Shown here: positions 55,069 to 64,000 of the stretch, one piece after another
Numbering within the stretch: the stretch's first letter is position 1
How the letters are laid out: the number at the start of each line of letters is the position of its first letter
Assembly (NCBI GenBank): GCA_019359495.1
Contig: JAHHHF010000072.1
Coordinates: forward strand, 186,001 to 250,000
Direction: 5' to 3'
Length of the DNA stretch: 64,000 nt
From: Goleter apudmare HA4340-LM2
GTDB lineage: Bacteria > Cyanobacteriota > Cyanobacteriia > Cyanobacteriales > Nostocaceae
The notes under the pieces: model-generated
Told to the model about the DNA's origin: nothing
What the model saw: only the letters and a program-made list of their open reading frames with translations
Databases searched by the model: none
Program-made: the position numbers and the translations under genes

Positions 55069-55935
55069 ATGATCAAAAGTCCGCTACGGTATCCAGGTGG
55101 TAAATCAAAAGCAATTAACCAAATAGCCGAATATTTACCGGAGAGTTTCTCGGAGTTTCGAGAACCTTTTGTGGGTGGTGGTTCTGTATTTATCTATTTG
55201 AAGCAAAAATTTCCTCATGTAAAAATCTGGATTAATGATTTAAACCGTGAGTTATTTCTATTTTGGCAATATGCTCAATCTCATCTACCCCAGCTAGTAG
55301 AAGAAATCCGTCGGGTTAAAGATAAATATACAAATGGCAAATTGCTATTTGCGGAATTAACAGACTTAGATACAAATAGCTTATCTGATTTTGATAGGGC
55401 AGTACGCTTTTTTGTTCTGAATAGAATTACTTTTTCCGGTACTGTAGAATCTGGTGGTTTTTCTGAGCAAGCTTTTCATAAACGTTTCACTCACTCATCA
55501 ATAGAGCGTTTGGAGAAACTAGAAACAATTTTGACGACAGATGTCAAAATTACTAATTTAGATTACAGCAAATTATTGGATGTGGATGGTAATGATGTAT
55601 TTATATTTTTAGATCCTCCCTATTTTATTGCTAAGAAATCTAAGTTATATGGTAAAGATGGTGATTTACATACATCTTTTGAGGATAAGAGGTTTGCTGA
55701 ATTAGTTATGGAGTGTCGTCACAGTTGGCTAATAACTTATGATGACTCACCTGAAATTAGAGAAAATTTTCAAGCTGCAAGTATGTTTGAGTGGGAATTG
55801 CAGTATGGCATGAATAACTACAAGAAAACTACTGCTTCTAAAGGTAAAGAGTTATTCATTACCAATTATGAAAATAGCCATAATTTACATCTAGATTTTC
55901 CTGAAGCTCAACAGTTGAGTCTGAAGCTGTCGTGA
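55069..55935 (+). CDS. D12-class adenine-specific DNA methyltransferase
   Basis: A 288-residue N6-adenine methyltransferase of the Dam/D12 class. Motifs: PLRYPGGKSK (4-13), SAM-binding FVGGGSVF, catalytic DPPY (IFLDPPYF, about residue 184). The target-recognition stretch lies about 70-140. No restriction endonuclease is adjacent, so it is probably a solitary methylase; Nostoc strains carry Dam-like GATC methylases, but the target cannot be read from sequence. It starts 11 bases after a composite repeat, and its codon use is more A/T-rich than neighbours. Confidence 0.85.
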   Translation: MIKSPLRYPGGKSKAINQIAEYLPESFSEFREPFVGGGSVFIYLKQKFPHVKIWINDLNRELFLFWQYAQSHLPQLVEEIRRVKDKYTNGKLLFAELTDLDTNSLSDFDRAVRFFVLNRITFSGTVESGGFSEQAFHKRFTHSSIERLEKLETILTTDVKITNLDYSKLLDVDGNDVFIFLDPPYFIAKKSKLYGKDGDLHTSFEDKRFAELVMECRHSWLITYDDSPEIRENFQAASMFEWELQYGMNNYKKTTASKGKELFITNYENSHNLHLDFPEAQQLSLKLS

Positions 55936-56292
55936 TTATCCGTGATATTTGCTTGGAGGCAATGAAGTGCCTACTAAAAGCTGAAATTTACGTCTTATTG
56001 ATAAGTTGTGGTATATCTCTGGCAATTAATTGGGAGATGTCTGCCGAAAGTAAGATATTTTTATAGTTTGTTAGTTAAAAACGGGGAATTTTATCTATCT
56101 TGATCTAGATATTTGGAGTTTTGAGAGAAAGTTTTGTCCGAAATAGTACAGAAGATAGCAGTTTTGGGGTTTGGCAGAGTTGGAGGCGATCGCTTATAAA
56201 AGAATATAGTTAGTAAATTTTTGTCAATAGCCATTCTAACTGTCAATTGATTTACTAAATACGTTCTAAGTTTTTTTAGGGGAGCATGGAAT
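55936..56292. other. Intergenic region before the HTH gene
   Basis: 357 bases, no gene. A HIP1 site (GGCGATCGCT) near 56187 and A/T-rich sequence near 56200-56290 that may include the HTH promoter. No hairpin of note. Confidence 0.45.
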
Positions 56293-56586
56293 ATGGATAT
56301 GCAAGTCCTGAGAGAGCGTGCGGGTTTAAGCCGTACAGAGGTAGCCTTCAGGCTTGCAATCAGTGAAACCAGTGTTCGTAACTGGGAAGCAGGGCGAACG
56401 GAACCCACGATGACACCAAAAAAATATTTAGAAGCTTTGCGTCTGTTTCAATGTACACCTGAAGAATTGGCAGCAGCCAGCGAAAAGTCAATTAATCAGC
56501 GACACAAACGCAAACCAGGAAGACCAAAGCGCTTTCCTGATAATCAGATGACTACTCATCTGCCCGACTCTCCAGTTTGTAGCTGA
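56293..56586 (+). CDS. XRE-type HTH protein with AT-hook-like tail
   Basis: A 97-residue protein. The N-terminal helix-turn-helix (about residues 3-55: LRERAGLSRTEVAFRLAISETSVRNWEAGRTEP) belongs to the Cro/C1 family. The C-terminal tail contains KRKPGRPKRFP, whose GRP core with flanking basics resembles an AT-hook that inserts in the minor groove. It may be a repressor or nucleoid-type regulator. Genes around it (methylase upstream, pdhB downstream) give no clear target. Confidence 0.8.
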   Translation: MDMQVLRERAGLSRTEVAFRLAISETSVRNWEAGRTEPTMTPKKYLEALRLFQCTPEELAAASEKSINQRHKRKPGRPKRFPDNQMTTHLPDSPVCS

Positions 56587-56921
56587 TTGCACAATAAATC
56601 AAGTTGGTTATCAGCTATTTTTTGCCTTGGTATCTCTAGACATTACCGAGCAGTGAGTGTTGAGTAAGTAATCGACACTACTGAATTAAATGATATTGCT
56701 CTGAGAAATTGGTCCCTTTTTCACGGCAGAATAGCAATAAAGCATCAGGGTAGGTTGTGAAAGAGCGCAAAGGAGAGTGGGAGAGTGATGGAAAACAAAA
56801 TCAAGTCCATATTGCCTGCTTCCTAATTCCTATTCCCAACTTCAAGTAGTGTGATCGCTCACGGTATTTGCTACGGCAGCACGATAAGATTCTAAAACAA
56901 TAAGCGTAATTAAAGGTTTAA
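56587..56921. other. Region upstream of pdhB
   Basis: 335 bases without a gene. It includes a TTCCTAATTCCTATTCCC repeat near 56820 and no clear promoter signals that I can defend. Confidence 0.4.
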
Positions 56922-57905
56922 ATGGCAGAAACTCTTTTCTTCAACGCCCTGCGGGAAGCCATTGACGAAGAAATGGCACGTGATTCCAGTGTATTCGTTC
57001 TGGGTGAAGATGTTGGACACTATGGCGGTTCCTACAAAGTTACCAAAGACCTGTACAAAAAATATGGCGAACTCCGAATTTTAGATACACCCATTGCAGA
57101 AAACAGCTTTACTGGTATGGCTGTAGGAGCAGCAATGACTGGGTTAAGACCGATCATTGAAGGCATGAACATGGGCTTTTTACTACTTGCCTTTAACCAG
57201 ATAGCCAATAACGCTGGGATGCTACGTTATACATCCGGCGGTAATTTTAAAATTCCAATGGTGATTCGGGGCCCTGGGGGTGTAGGACGGCAATTGGGGG
57301 CAGAACACTCCCAGCGACTAGAAACTTACTTCCAAGCCGTTCCGGGGTTGAAGATTGTTGCCTGTTCCACACCTTACAACGCCAAGGGGCTACTGAAATC
57401 GGCTATCCGTGACGATAACCCGGTGTTATTCTTTGAGCATGTTCTGCTCTATAACTTGAAAGAAGACCTGCCAGAACAAGAATATCTATTGCCCTTAGAT
57501 AAGGCAGAAGTTGTGCGTAGCGGTAAAGATGTCACAATTCTGACTTACTCCCGGATGCGGCATCATGTATTGCAAGCAGTGAAAACTCTGGAAAAATCAG
57601 GGTATGACCCAGAAGTGATTGACCTGATATCACTCAAGCCTCTAGACTTTGACACCATCGGCGCATCCATCCGCAAAACCCATCGCGTGATTATCGTGGA
57701 AGAAGCAATGCGGACTGGGGGTATTGCAGCCGAAGTAATTGCCTCAATTAACGATCGCCTGTTTGATGAATTAGATGCACCAGTGCTGCGTCTGTCTTCT
57801 CAAGATATCCCCACACCATACAATGGCAATCTGGAAAGACTAACGATTGTCCAACCAGAGCAAATTGTGGAAGCTGTGGAAAAAATGGTAGCTTTGCGAG
57901 TTTAG
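56922..57905 (+). CDS. pdhB: Pyruvate dehydrogenase E1 beta subunit
   Basis: A 327-residue beta subunit of the E1 component, binding thiamine diphosphate with PdhA to decarboxylate pyruvate. Family segments: [21 protein letters not shown] at the N-terminus, [17 protein letters not shown], and the C-terminal transketolase domain ([16 protein letters not shown]). It stands alone, as in many cyanobacteria where pdh genes are scattered. It lies between the two inverted repeat elements, so that its flanks may be unstable, but the gene is complete. Confidence 0.95.
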   Translation: MAETLFFNALREAIDEEMARDSSVFVLGEDVGHYGGSYKVTKDLYKKYGELRILDTPIAENSFTGMAVGAAMTGLRPIIEGMNMGFLLLAFNQIANNAGMLRYTSGGNFKIPMVIRGPGGVGRQLGAEHSQRLETYFQAVPGLKIVACSTPYNAKGLLKSAIRDDNPVLFFEHVLLYNLKEDLPEQEYLLPLDKAEVVRSGKDVTILTYSRMRHHVLQAVKTLEKSGYDPEVIDLISLKPLDFDTIGASIRKTHRVIIVEEAMRTGGIAAEVIASINDRLFDELDAPVLRLSSQDIPTPYNGNLERLTIVQPEQIVEAVEKMVALRV

Positions 57906-57991
57906 AGCATAGGAAATGGGGCATCGGGAATGTTCAATGCCTCTTCCCTAAACTGTTTTTTGGCAAACTTGCGATCGCAATTGCTCAACTT

Positions 57992-58371
57992 TTAACGAAT
58001 TACGCGCACATCCAAAGCCATCCCCAGGTTTCTCTAAGCTCTATCAGTCGTCAAAACCGGAATACTAAGCCTCAGCCCTAAACTCAAACAAGCTCGATCG
58101 CCTAGAGACAAGCCGTGGTTTCGAGTTTCTTGCCACAGCCGCCCTGTAACTTCAGCATCCTCTAACTCAAAAGAGTATATTTTCAGTCCTAGTGCTGCTA
58201 AGTCATTGTACATACCATCAACAACTACACCAGCAGCAATTGATTTCTGCATCACTCCGCCCAATTGACACTTGAAATTATAGACTCGTCTAGCACTGCT
58301 TCCACAGCCTCACTACCTGGTTCATTTTGCAAATAGGCAAGCAAAGCTGAAGCGTCAAGAACTGCCTTCAT
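57992..58371 (-). pseudogene. PIN-domain toxin (VapC type) with frameshift and nonsense mutation
   Basis: Starts ATG at 58371-58369, overlapping the antitoxin stop (ATGA). The first frame reads MKAVLDASALLAYLQNEPG, a clear PIN start, and ends with SSVNWAE then TGA. One extra G after GCGGAG would continue into VMQKSIAAGVVVDG, the next frame. That frame then ends at TTDRA because TAG replaces a likely TGG (Trp); beyond it RNLGMALDVRVIR and a stop at 57992-57994 complete a normal PIN C-terminus. Two independent lesions show the toxin is dead. Confidence 0.9.
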
Positions 58372-58634
58372 TCATTGATCTCTCGTTCAGATTCTTGACG
58401 GCGTTCTGCCAATAAATCATTAGACAGACTGAGGTCTTTCGGCAAGTGTGAAAAGCGAGCCTTGAGCCTATGCTTAATAGTCTCCTGTTTTTCCAAAACG
58501 AGCCGCCCTGCTTCCAGACGGGCAATCAAGATATCTCCTGTTTCCAAGCCAAGCGATCGCCTCAGGGATGCAGGAATTACTAAGCGACCTTGAGCACCTA
58601 AATGGACTTCAGCGTATGAAGGTAATTCAGACAT
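58368..58634 (-). CDS. AbrB/MazE-type antitoxin
   Basis: An 88-residue protein with a SpoVT/AbrB swapped-hairpin DNA-binding domain (AEVHLGAQGRLVIPASLRRSLGLETGDILIAR) and a C-terminal region for toxin binding. It precedes the dead VapC gene with a four-base overlap. The antitoxin frame is intact. Its own promoter is probably autoregulated. It lies immediately beside composite repeat B. Confidence 0.88.
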   Translation of the reverse strand: MSELPSYAEVHLGAQGRLVIPASLRRSLGLETGDILIARLEAGRLVLEKQETIKHRLKARFSHLPKDLSLSNDLLAERRQESEREINE

Positions 58635-58661
58635 GCTAATGATTTTAGTGGCACATAATTA

Positions 58662-58985
58662 CTATATAGGACTCATATTTGATTTTTGAACAGATACGTA
58701 GTGGCGTGTCTAGACTAAAATGTTGCAAACAATTTGGGAGCATCCCAAATGTGTAAATTTATTTTTTTGTAGTGCGGGCTTCTAGCCCGCTTCCTGGACA
58801 TTAGGGAGCAAGATGCTCCCACTACAAATTTTATTTTTGCATCATTTTAGCGTTGACACGCCAGTAGGGTGTGTTAGCGACAGCGTAACGCACCCCCCCA
58901 AAGCTTTCGGTGCGTTACGGCTTGCGCCTAACACACCCTACACATACTGAGATTTTTTCAGATATCAAATCGGATTCCTATATAT
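58662..58985. repeat. Composite palindromic element, copy B
   Basis: Ends ATATAGGACTCATATTTGAT and ATCAAATCGGATTCCTATAT form imperfect inverted repeats. It contains inner element 58704-58861 and a GTAGGGTGTGTTA..TAACACACCCTAC hairpin (58864-58942). Reverse-complemented it aligns with copy A, part by part. Confidence 0.85.
58704..58861 (-). mobile_element. 158-base MITE-like inner element, copy B
   Basis: Same length as copy A and nearly identical when reverse-complemented. Ends GCGTGTCTAGACTAAAATG and CATTTTAGCGTTGACACGC. Confidence 0.85.
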
Positions 58986-59111
58986 GCCATGAATTCTTAC
59001 TAGGTGACAATCAAAATAAAAGTGATCCCTCCCAACTCATAACTCTTAACCAAAAACTCATAACTCTTTAAAAGAGCGCTATTATAGCCTTTGTCAGTTG
59101 CGAGTTACGGT

Positions 59112-60530
59112 ATGCAAAGACAGCGATCGCTATTAGCCTTGATTTTAGTACTGGTAATTGCCGCCATTACGGCGATTGCCTTGATTCCCATACCCCTAGG
59201 ACTTGATTTACGGGGAGGCTCACAGCTCACAATTCGGGTGCAAACTACACCAGAGATTAAGCAAATCACCCAACGTGAATTGGAAGCTGTGCAAAAAGTC
59301 GTTGAAGGTCGGATTAATGGCCTGGGCGTTTCTGAGCCAGTAATTCAAATCGTGCCTAACTCAGATAAAATTCTCGTGCAGCTACCTGGTGTCAACGATC
59401 CAGAGCAAGCAGAACGGGTGTTAGGGGGTACGGCGCAATTGGAATTCCGCATCCAAAAACCTGGTACAGAAACTCAACTGTTTGCCTTCCAAGCTTCCAG
59501 AGCCGAACTCAGAGCCAAGCAAGAAGAGTTAAGAAAATCCTCGGACACTGCGGCGATTGCGAAAAATCAAGAAGAGTTACAAAAAAATAACGAAGCGATC
59601 GCTGAATTGTTTGAAAGCACCAACCCGCCTTTGACAGGTCAATTTCTGGAAGATGCTTACGGTGAACCTACTCAAGGTAGTGACAATTGGAATGTTGCCC
59701 TGCGCTTCAATCAAAAGGGTGGCGAACTGTTTGCTGGACTAACCAAGAACCTCGCCGGGACTGGGCGTAGCATCGGCGTTTTTGTAGACAATGCACTCAT
59801 CAGCGCTCCCAATGTCCCACCAGAATTTGCCGCTACCGGGATTACCGGTGGTCGTGCTGTGATTACAGGTCGGTTTACGACCCAAGAAGCCAATGATTTA
59901 GGGGTGCAGTTACGTGGTGGAGCATTACCAGTACCTGTGGAAATTGCGGAAATCCGCACAGTTGGGGCAACCTTGGGTAAAGACAGTATTCAAAGCAGTA
60001 TCTACGCTGGTTTAGGTGGCTTGGCTTTAGTGTTAATATTTATGGTAGTGTATTATAGACTACCAGGACTAATTGCCGATATTGCTTTAGTAATTTACGC
60101 TTTGCTTACCTGGGCTAGCTTTGCCTTGTTGGGTGTGACTTTAACTCTGCCAGGGATTGCTGGCTTTATACTCAGTATAGGGATGGCAGTAGATGCCAAT
60201 GTACTCATTTTTGAACGGACACGAGAAGAATTGCGAGCAGGCAAAACCCTATATCGTTCTGTAGAGTCGGGATTTTACCGCGCCTTTTCGAGTATTTTAG
60301 ATGGCAACGTGACGACAGTTATTGCCTGTGTAGCACTATTCTGGCTAGGGGCAGGTTTAGTCAAAGGTTTTGCACTAACTCTGGGCTTAGGGGTAGCAAT
60401 GAGTATGTTTAGCGCTATTACTTGTAGTCGTACCTTCATGTTTTTAGCAATTTCCATGCCGGCACTCCGCAAACCAGAACTTTTCTGTCCGAACCTGCCA
60501 GCACCAAATAAGGCAGAGGTAGCACGATGA
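59112..60530 (+). CDS. secD: Protein translocase subunit SecD
   Basis: A 472-residue membrane protein with one N-terminal helix ([25 protein letters not shown]), a large periplasmic P1 head (about 45-285) and five C-terminal helices. Signature [13 protein letters not shown] and the C-terminal [13 protein letters not shown] are intact. SecDF uses the proton gradient to finish export through SecYEG. The ATG at 59112 is chosen over a TTG seven codons upstream. The P1 head has a Glu/Lys/Gln-rich insert ([22 protein letters not shown] is longer, only partly quoted) common in cyanobacterial SecD. secF overlaps by four bases. Confidence 0.95.
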   Translation: MQRQRSLLALILVLVIAAITAIALIPIPLGLDLRGGSQLTIRVQTTPEIKQITQRELEAVQKVVEGRINGLGVSEPVIQIVPNSDKILVQLPGVNDPEQAERVLGGTAQLEFRIQKPGTETQLFAFQASRAELRAKQEELRKSSDTAAIAKNQEELQKNNEAIAELFESTNPPLTGQFLEDAYGEPTQGSDNWNVALRFNQKGGELFAGLTKNLAGTGRSIGVFVDNALISAPNVPPEFAATGITGGRAVITGRFTTQEANDLGVQLRGGALPVPVEIAEIRTVGATLGKDSIQSSIYAGLGGLALVLIFMVVYYRLPGLIADIALVIYALLTWASFALLGVTLTLPGIAGFILSIGMAVDANVLIFERTREELRAGKTLYRSVESGFYRAFSSILDGNVTTVIACVALFWLGAGLVKGFALTLGLGVAMSMFSAITCSRTFMFLAISMPALRKPELFCPNLPAPNKAEVAR

Positions 60531-61522
60531 AACTTAGTATTAACAAATCACGATCGCTTTGGTGGGCTATTTCTGCCGCCATTATATTGGCTGGTATCGC
60601 CTCAATGGTGATTTCTTGGCAAAATCCTCAGATTCGCGCCCCTTTACGTCCTAGTTTAGATTTTGTCGGTGGTACAAGATTGCAGTTAGAGCGAGACTGT
60701 ACTAAACCAGGTAACTGCGACCAGCCCATAGATATTAATTTAGTCAGAGAAGTGGCTAGAGCACAGGGACTAGGTGACAGCAGCATCCAAATTATCGCTG
60801 ACAAAGAGACAAAAGCCGAAAATGGCATATTAATTCGCACAAAAAACTTAGATCGTGAGCAGCGCACCAAGTTACAAGCTGCCTTAACTGAAAAAATTGG
60901 TACTTTTGACGAACAAAAAAACCAGCTTGATACTGTCGGGCCTACTCTAGGGCGGGAGTTATTTACCTCTGGTGTAGTGGCTTTGGTTGTCTCATTTTTG
61001 GGCATAATTGCTTACTTGAGTGTCCGCTTCCAGTTGGACTATGCCATATTTGCGATCGTGGCCTTGTTTCATGATGTCTTAATTACCGCAGGCATTTTTT
61101 CGATTTTGGGTTTGGTATTTGGTACAGAAGTAGACAGCCTGTTTATTGTTGCTCTACTCACAATTACAGGGTTTTCGGTCAATGATACAGTAGTAATATA
61201 CGATCGCATCCGGGAAACACTACAAACTAACCCCAACTGCCCCATAGCTGACATTGTTGATGATGCAGTTAATCAGACACTAGGACGCTCAATCAACACC
61301 ACCTTAACAACTATGTTGTCGTTATTCGCCATCTTTTTGTTTGGTGGCGAAACACTGAAAAACTTCGCCCTAGCCCTAATTATTGGCTTCAGTGCCGGTG
61401 CTTATTCCAGCATCTTTGTTGCTAGTACTCTCCTAACATCCTGGCGAGAACGTACAGGTCAATCCCCAGTTTTAGCTACTCCCCAAGCAGTTGATACATC
61501 TGCTAGTTCCCAGGATAGCTAA
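60527..61522 (+). CDS. secF: Protein translocase subunit SecF
   Basis: A 331-residue partner of SecD with six helices, a periplasmic domain between the first two ([13 protein letters not shown]) and the C-terminal [16 protein letters not shown] motif. Its ATG overlaps the secD stop by four bases (ATGA), so translation is coupled. The end is Ser/Thr-rich. Motifs are complete. Confidence 0.95.
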   Translation: MKLSINKSRSLWWAISAAIILAGIASMVISWQNPQIRAPLRPSLDFVGGTRLQLERDCTKPGNCDQPIDINLVREVARAQGLGDSSIQIIADKETKAENGILIRTKNLDREQRTKLQAALTEKIGTFDEQKNQLDTVGPTLGRELFTSGVVALVVSFLGIIAYLSVRFQLDYAIFAIVALFHDVLITAGIFSILGLVFGTEVDSLFIVALLTITGFSVNDTVVIYDRIRETLQTNPNCPIADIVDDAVNQTLGRSINTTLTTMLSLFAIFLFGGETLKNFALALIIGFSAGAYSSIFVASTLLTSWRERTGQSPVLATPQAVDTSASSQDS

Positions 61523-61788
61523 CTAATTATTAAGTAGCTCAGTGTTAAAAATTATCGTTATGGCAAGGCAGGAGGGAAGAGGGGTTTAGCTGTATTTACC
61601 TTTCTTCACATAGTTTTGGTTTTTCCCACCGAGTTACTTAATTCGTAATTCTTAGTTAAGAAATAGTCATAAACAAATCATTCAATTACGAATTATTTTC
61701 AGCTATCGTTGTGTTTCATAAATGGGTGAAAGCATTTGCAATTTTGATTTGGGAATTGCTAACCCATGCCTTGTAATTTTGTGCTGTT

Positions 61789-62181
61789 ATGGATCAACCT
61801 GAACAAACATTAATAAATGACTCTTCCTTTGCTCAACAAGTGCAAAGACTACACCAGCTAACAGTATATGGCAGATGGTTATTTGTCAGCTGTTTGTGGC
61901 TGATCATTGCGCCTCTTTGTTTGTGGAATCTACATGCAGAAATTGCTCTATGGCAAGAATACTTTACTTGGGTAGCAGTGCGCTATGGACTCTTTTATCA
62001 TCCCCTAGCTACCCTTGGTTTAGCATTTTGCGTCGGGATGACGGCTGCTGTTCTAATTTGGCAAAGTCGGAATATTCTACTTGGGCTACCACCACAAGAA
62101 AAGCAACGTTTAGAAAAGCAGGTGTGTCGTATCCGTCAGCAAGGGCCGAGTCATCCTCTGTGGAAGTGGGTTTGTCATTGA
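61789..62181 (+). CDS. Conserved-looking two-span membrane protein
   Basis: A 130-residue protein with two predicted helices (about residues 30-47, FVSCLWLIIAPLCLWNL, and 75-95, LGLAFCVGMTAAVLIW) and basic C-terminus (EKQRLEKQVCRIRQQG). No family is recognised. It lies after secDF (266 bases) and immediately before the aminotransferase, on the same strand. The ATG at 61789 has no strong ribosome binding site. Function unknown. Confidence 0.65.
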   Translation: MDQPEQTLINDSSFAQQVQRLHQLTVYGRWLFVSCLWLIIAPLCLWNLHAEIALWQEYFTWVAVRYGLFYHPLATLGLAFCVGMTAAVLIWQSRNILLGLPPQEKQRLEKQVCRIRQQGPSHPLWKWVCH

Positions 62182-62190
62182 CGAAGTAAC

Positions 62191-62236
62191 AATAACAAAT
62201 GACAAATGCCAAATAACAAATGCCAAATGCCAAATG
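62191..62236. repeat. AAATGCC heptamer run at an aminotransferase start
   Basis: AACAAATGACAAATGCC, AAATAACAAATGCC and CAAATGCC units run continuously into the ATG at 62234. The repeat therefore forms the leader and ribosome binding region. Confidence 0.8.
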
Positions 62237-63406
62237 ACTAAATTCATTTCTCGTATGCAGGCGGTACAGTCGCCAATCATTCCTGTTGTGGGGGAATTAA
62301 TTAGAAACTCTCCCGGAACCATTTCTCTAGGACAAGGTGTGGTTTCTTACAGTCCACCCAAGGAAGCGATAGATTTGTTACCGCAATTTCTCGCTGAACC
62401 CAGTAATCATCTATATCAAGCAGTTGAAGGAATTCCTGCTTTGTTAACAGCAATAGCAGGAAAATTACTAGCCTTCAACGGCATAGAAATTAATAATGAT
62501 AACTGTATTGTTGTTACCGCCGGGAGCAACATGGGGTTTATGAATGCCATTTTGGCGATTACTTGTCCTGGCGATGAAATTATTTTGAACACCCCCTATT
62601 ATTTCAACCATGACATGGCGATCGCTATGGCTGGTTGTCGTGCAATTTTGGTAGAGACAGATGAAAATTACCACCTGCGTCCAGAAGCGATCGCTCAAGC
62701 AATTACTCCTAAAACACGGGCGATAGTCACAATTTCACCCAACAATCCCACAGGGGTTGTTTATTCAGAAGCCGCATTAAGACAAGTAAATCAAATTTGT
62801 GGCACTCATGGCATTTACCACATCAGCGATGAAGCCTACGAATATTTTACATATAACGGCGTCAAACACATTTCCCCTGGTGCATTTAGTGGTAGTAGTG
62901 AGCACACAATTTCTCTCTATAGTCTCTCTAAAGCCTACGGTTTCGCCAGTTGGCGCATCGGCTACATGGTAATTCCCCAAAATTTACTTGTTGCTGTAAA
63001 AAAAGTCCAGGACACGATTTTGATTTGTCCGCCTGTAATTTCTCAGTATGCAGCTTTGGGGGCATTGCAAGCAACAGAGGAGTATTTAAAAACAAATATT
63101 GGTACTATCGCTGAAGTTAGGCAATTGGTAATTGCATCCCTAAACCGACTCAAAGGTTTATGTAGCATTATCCCAGCTGGAGGCGCTTTCTACTTTTTCC
63201 TCAAAGTTCATACCCAGATAGATGCTTTTGAGTTAGTTAAACGACTCATCCAAGAACATCGAGTAGCAGTGATTCCAGGTACAACTTTTGGCATGAAGGA
63301 TGGATGCTATCTGCGAGTTGCTTATGGTGCGCTGCAAAAAGAGACAGCCAAAGAAGGCATAGAAAGACTAGTGCAAGGACTAGAAACTATAGTATCGTAT
63401 TTTTAA
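62234..63406 (+). CDS. Class I/II PLP-dependent aminotransferase
   Basis: A 390-residue aminotransferase of the aspartate/aromatic fold. The PLP Lys is in SLSKAYGFASWRIGYM (near residue 238), with NNPTG (PNNPTGVV) and SDEAYEYF as substrate/cofactor motifs. Its exact amino-acid specificity cannot be read. The start codon sits at the end of a heptamer repeat, so the leader contains no classical Shine-Dalgarno sequence. yjbQ follows 49 bases downstream and is probably co-transcribed. Confidence 0.9.
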   Translation: MTKFISRMQAVQSPIIPVVGELIRNSPGTISLGQGVVSYSPPKEAIDLLPQFLAEPSNHLYQAVEGIPALLTAIAGKLLAFNGIEINNDNCIVVTAGSNMGFMNAILAITCPGDEIILNTPYYFNHDMAIAMAGCRAILVETDENYHLRPEAIAQAITPKTRAIVTISPNNPTGVVYSEAALRQVNQICGTHGIYHISDEAYEYFTYNGVKHISPGAFSGSSEHTISLYSLSKAYGFASWRIGYMVIPQNLLVAVKKVQDTILICPPVISQYAALGALQATEEYLKTNIGTIAEVRQLVIASLNRLKGLCSIIPAGGAFYFFLKVHTQIDAFELVKRLIQEHRVAVIPGTTFGMKDGCYLRVAYGALQKETAKEGIERLVQGLETIVSYF

Positions 63407-63455
63407 CATCTATTTATAACTGCTGAAATTTCACTAGAATATTATTGATCCACCT

Positions 63456-63893
63456 ATGATAATTTTTAATAAAATAATTGAAATTGAAACTAAACCAGGA
63501 ATTAATATTCATCACATCACACCGCAAATTCAGGAATTTATCTCGTCAACATCAATTAAAAATGGACAAGTGTTAGTATTCTCACGGCATACTACAACTG
63601 CTTTAGCTATCAACGAAAATGAAGTCAGATTATTAGAAGACATCAAAGTATTTTTGCAGAAATTAGCACCAGAATCAGACCAATACTTACACAATGACTT
63701 GCATTTAAGGGATGTTCCAGAAGATGAGCCAATAAATGCTCACTCACATCTAATGGCTATCATACTAAATACTAGTGAGGTAATTCCGATTGTGGATGGC
63801 AACTTAGCTTTAGGAACTTGGCAATCTGTGTTGTTTTTTGAGCTAGATGGGCCGAGAAAAAGAACTGTGTCTCTGCAACTGTCTGGTGAATAA
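63456..63893 (+). CDS. YjbQ/UPF0047 family protein
   Basis: A 145-residue protein of the UPF0047 family (VLVFSRHTTTALAINENE, LHNDLHLRDVPEDEPINAHSH partly quoted, LGTWQSVLFFELDGPRKR). Members have thiamine-phosphate synthase-like activity in vitro, but their in vivo role is uncertain. The His-rich pocket (RHTTTA, HLRD, HSH) is intact. Length is typical. It lies after the aminotransferase. Confidence 0.9.
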   Translation: MIIFNKIIEIETKPGINIHHITPQIQEFISSTSIKNGQVLVFSRHTTTALAINENEVRLLEDIKVFLQKLAPESDQYLHNDLHLRDVPEDEPINAHSHLMAIILNTSEVIPIVDGNLALGTWQSVLFFELDGPRKRTVSLQLSGE

Positions 63894-64000
63894 CACAGTC
63901 AAATTAATTCTTAATTCCTAATTATCGCTGGAATTACCAATTTTTCAGGACATTTATTCACGAAGAAGGTAATAGATAAAAGACAGATATAGTGATATAT

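Larger units (their letters stand above)
58635..59111. other. Region between antitoxin and secD, with repeat B
   Basis: Mostly composite repeat B. After it lie ACTCATAACTCTT repeats (59035-59070) directly upstream of secD. No gene. Confidence 0.65.

Noticed and set aside
55069-56586. Methylase plus HTH gene as a restriction-modification system
   Set aside because: No endonuclease is adjacent; the neighbours are repeats and pdhB.

Overview
The window is chromosomal DNA from a filamentous, heterocyst-forming cyanobacterium of the Nostoc/Anabaena group. The evidence is abundant HIP1 octamers (GCGATCGC), three photosystem I genes (psaF, psaJ, psaL), a hetZ-patU heterocyst-patterning pair, a hepN-like histidine kinase, tandem septal amidases (amiC1, amiC2), and many short heptameric repeats (TTTTGAA, CCCTATT, AAATGCC types) typical of these genomes. 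Gene order from mreDCB through ssb, amiC1-amiC2, hetZ, psaL/J/F, tic22 and the kinase matches what I recall of Anabaena PCC 7120 (about all0085 to alr0117). It is not PCC 7120 itself, because patU is one intact gene here. I found no rRNA, CRISPR array, prophage or intact transposase. There is one tRNA (Pro, UGG).

Layout. 1-4.1 kb: end of an RND efflux pump, then hpnA, hpnH and a second radical SAM gene (hopanoid side chain). 4.2-11.3 kb, minus strand: an alternative chaperone cluster with a zinc-ribbon/TPR protein, an Hsp70 paralogue, a GrpE-like protein, a J-like protein without the HPD motif and an 834-residue TPR protein. A toxin-antitoxin pair with a broken toxin sits inside it. 11.6-13.7 kb: queD and ribD. 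14.4-17.8 kb: mreBCD, and divergently a LexA-boxed truncated ssb. 18-26.6 kb: SIMPL protein, Na+/H+ antiporter, amiC1, amiC2, murI. 26.7-27.95 kb: 1.3 kb without long ORFs, carrying an NtcA-type promoter and two very small ORFs. 28-35.9 kb: sds, hetZ-patU, a TgpA-like protein, a RemA-like protein and gmk. 36-37.7 kb: psaL, psaJ, psaF. 37.9-48.2 kb: tsaD, a hydrolase, an orphan ACT protein, two GNATs, tRNA-Pro, tic22, prmC, tsaC, the hepN-like kinase and an RRM protein. 48.9-54.5 kb: an M48-like protein, prfC, hemB. 54.7-59 kb: two inverted copies of a composite palindromic repeat bracketing a D12 adenine methylase, an HTH/AT-hook protein, pdhB and a second broken toxin-antitoxin pair. 59.1-63.9 kb: secD-secF, a membrane protein, an aminotransferase and a YjbQ protein.

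How the genes work together. Much of the window serves the cell envelope and filament: shape (mreBCD), septal peptidoglycan (amiC1/2, murI), outer-membrane biogenesis (tic22), protein export (secDF), hopanoids (hpnA/hpnH) and heterocyst patterning and envelope (hetZ, patU, hepN). A recurrent theme is loss of catalytic signatures in otherwise intact proteins: an M48 protein without HExxH, a transglutaminase without its Cys and His, a J domain without HPD, and a histidine kinase with a degraded ATP-binding half. Both PIN toxins are broken while their antitoxin ORFs remain open.
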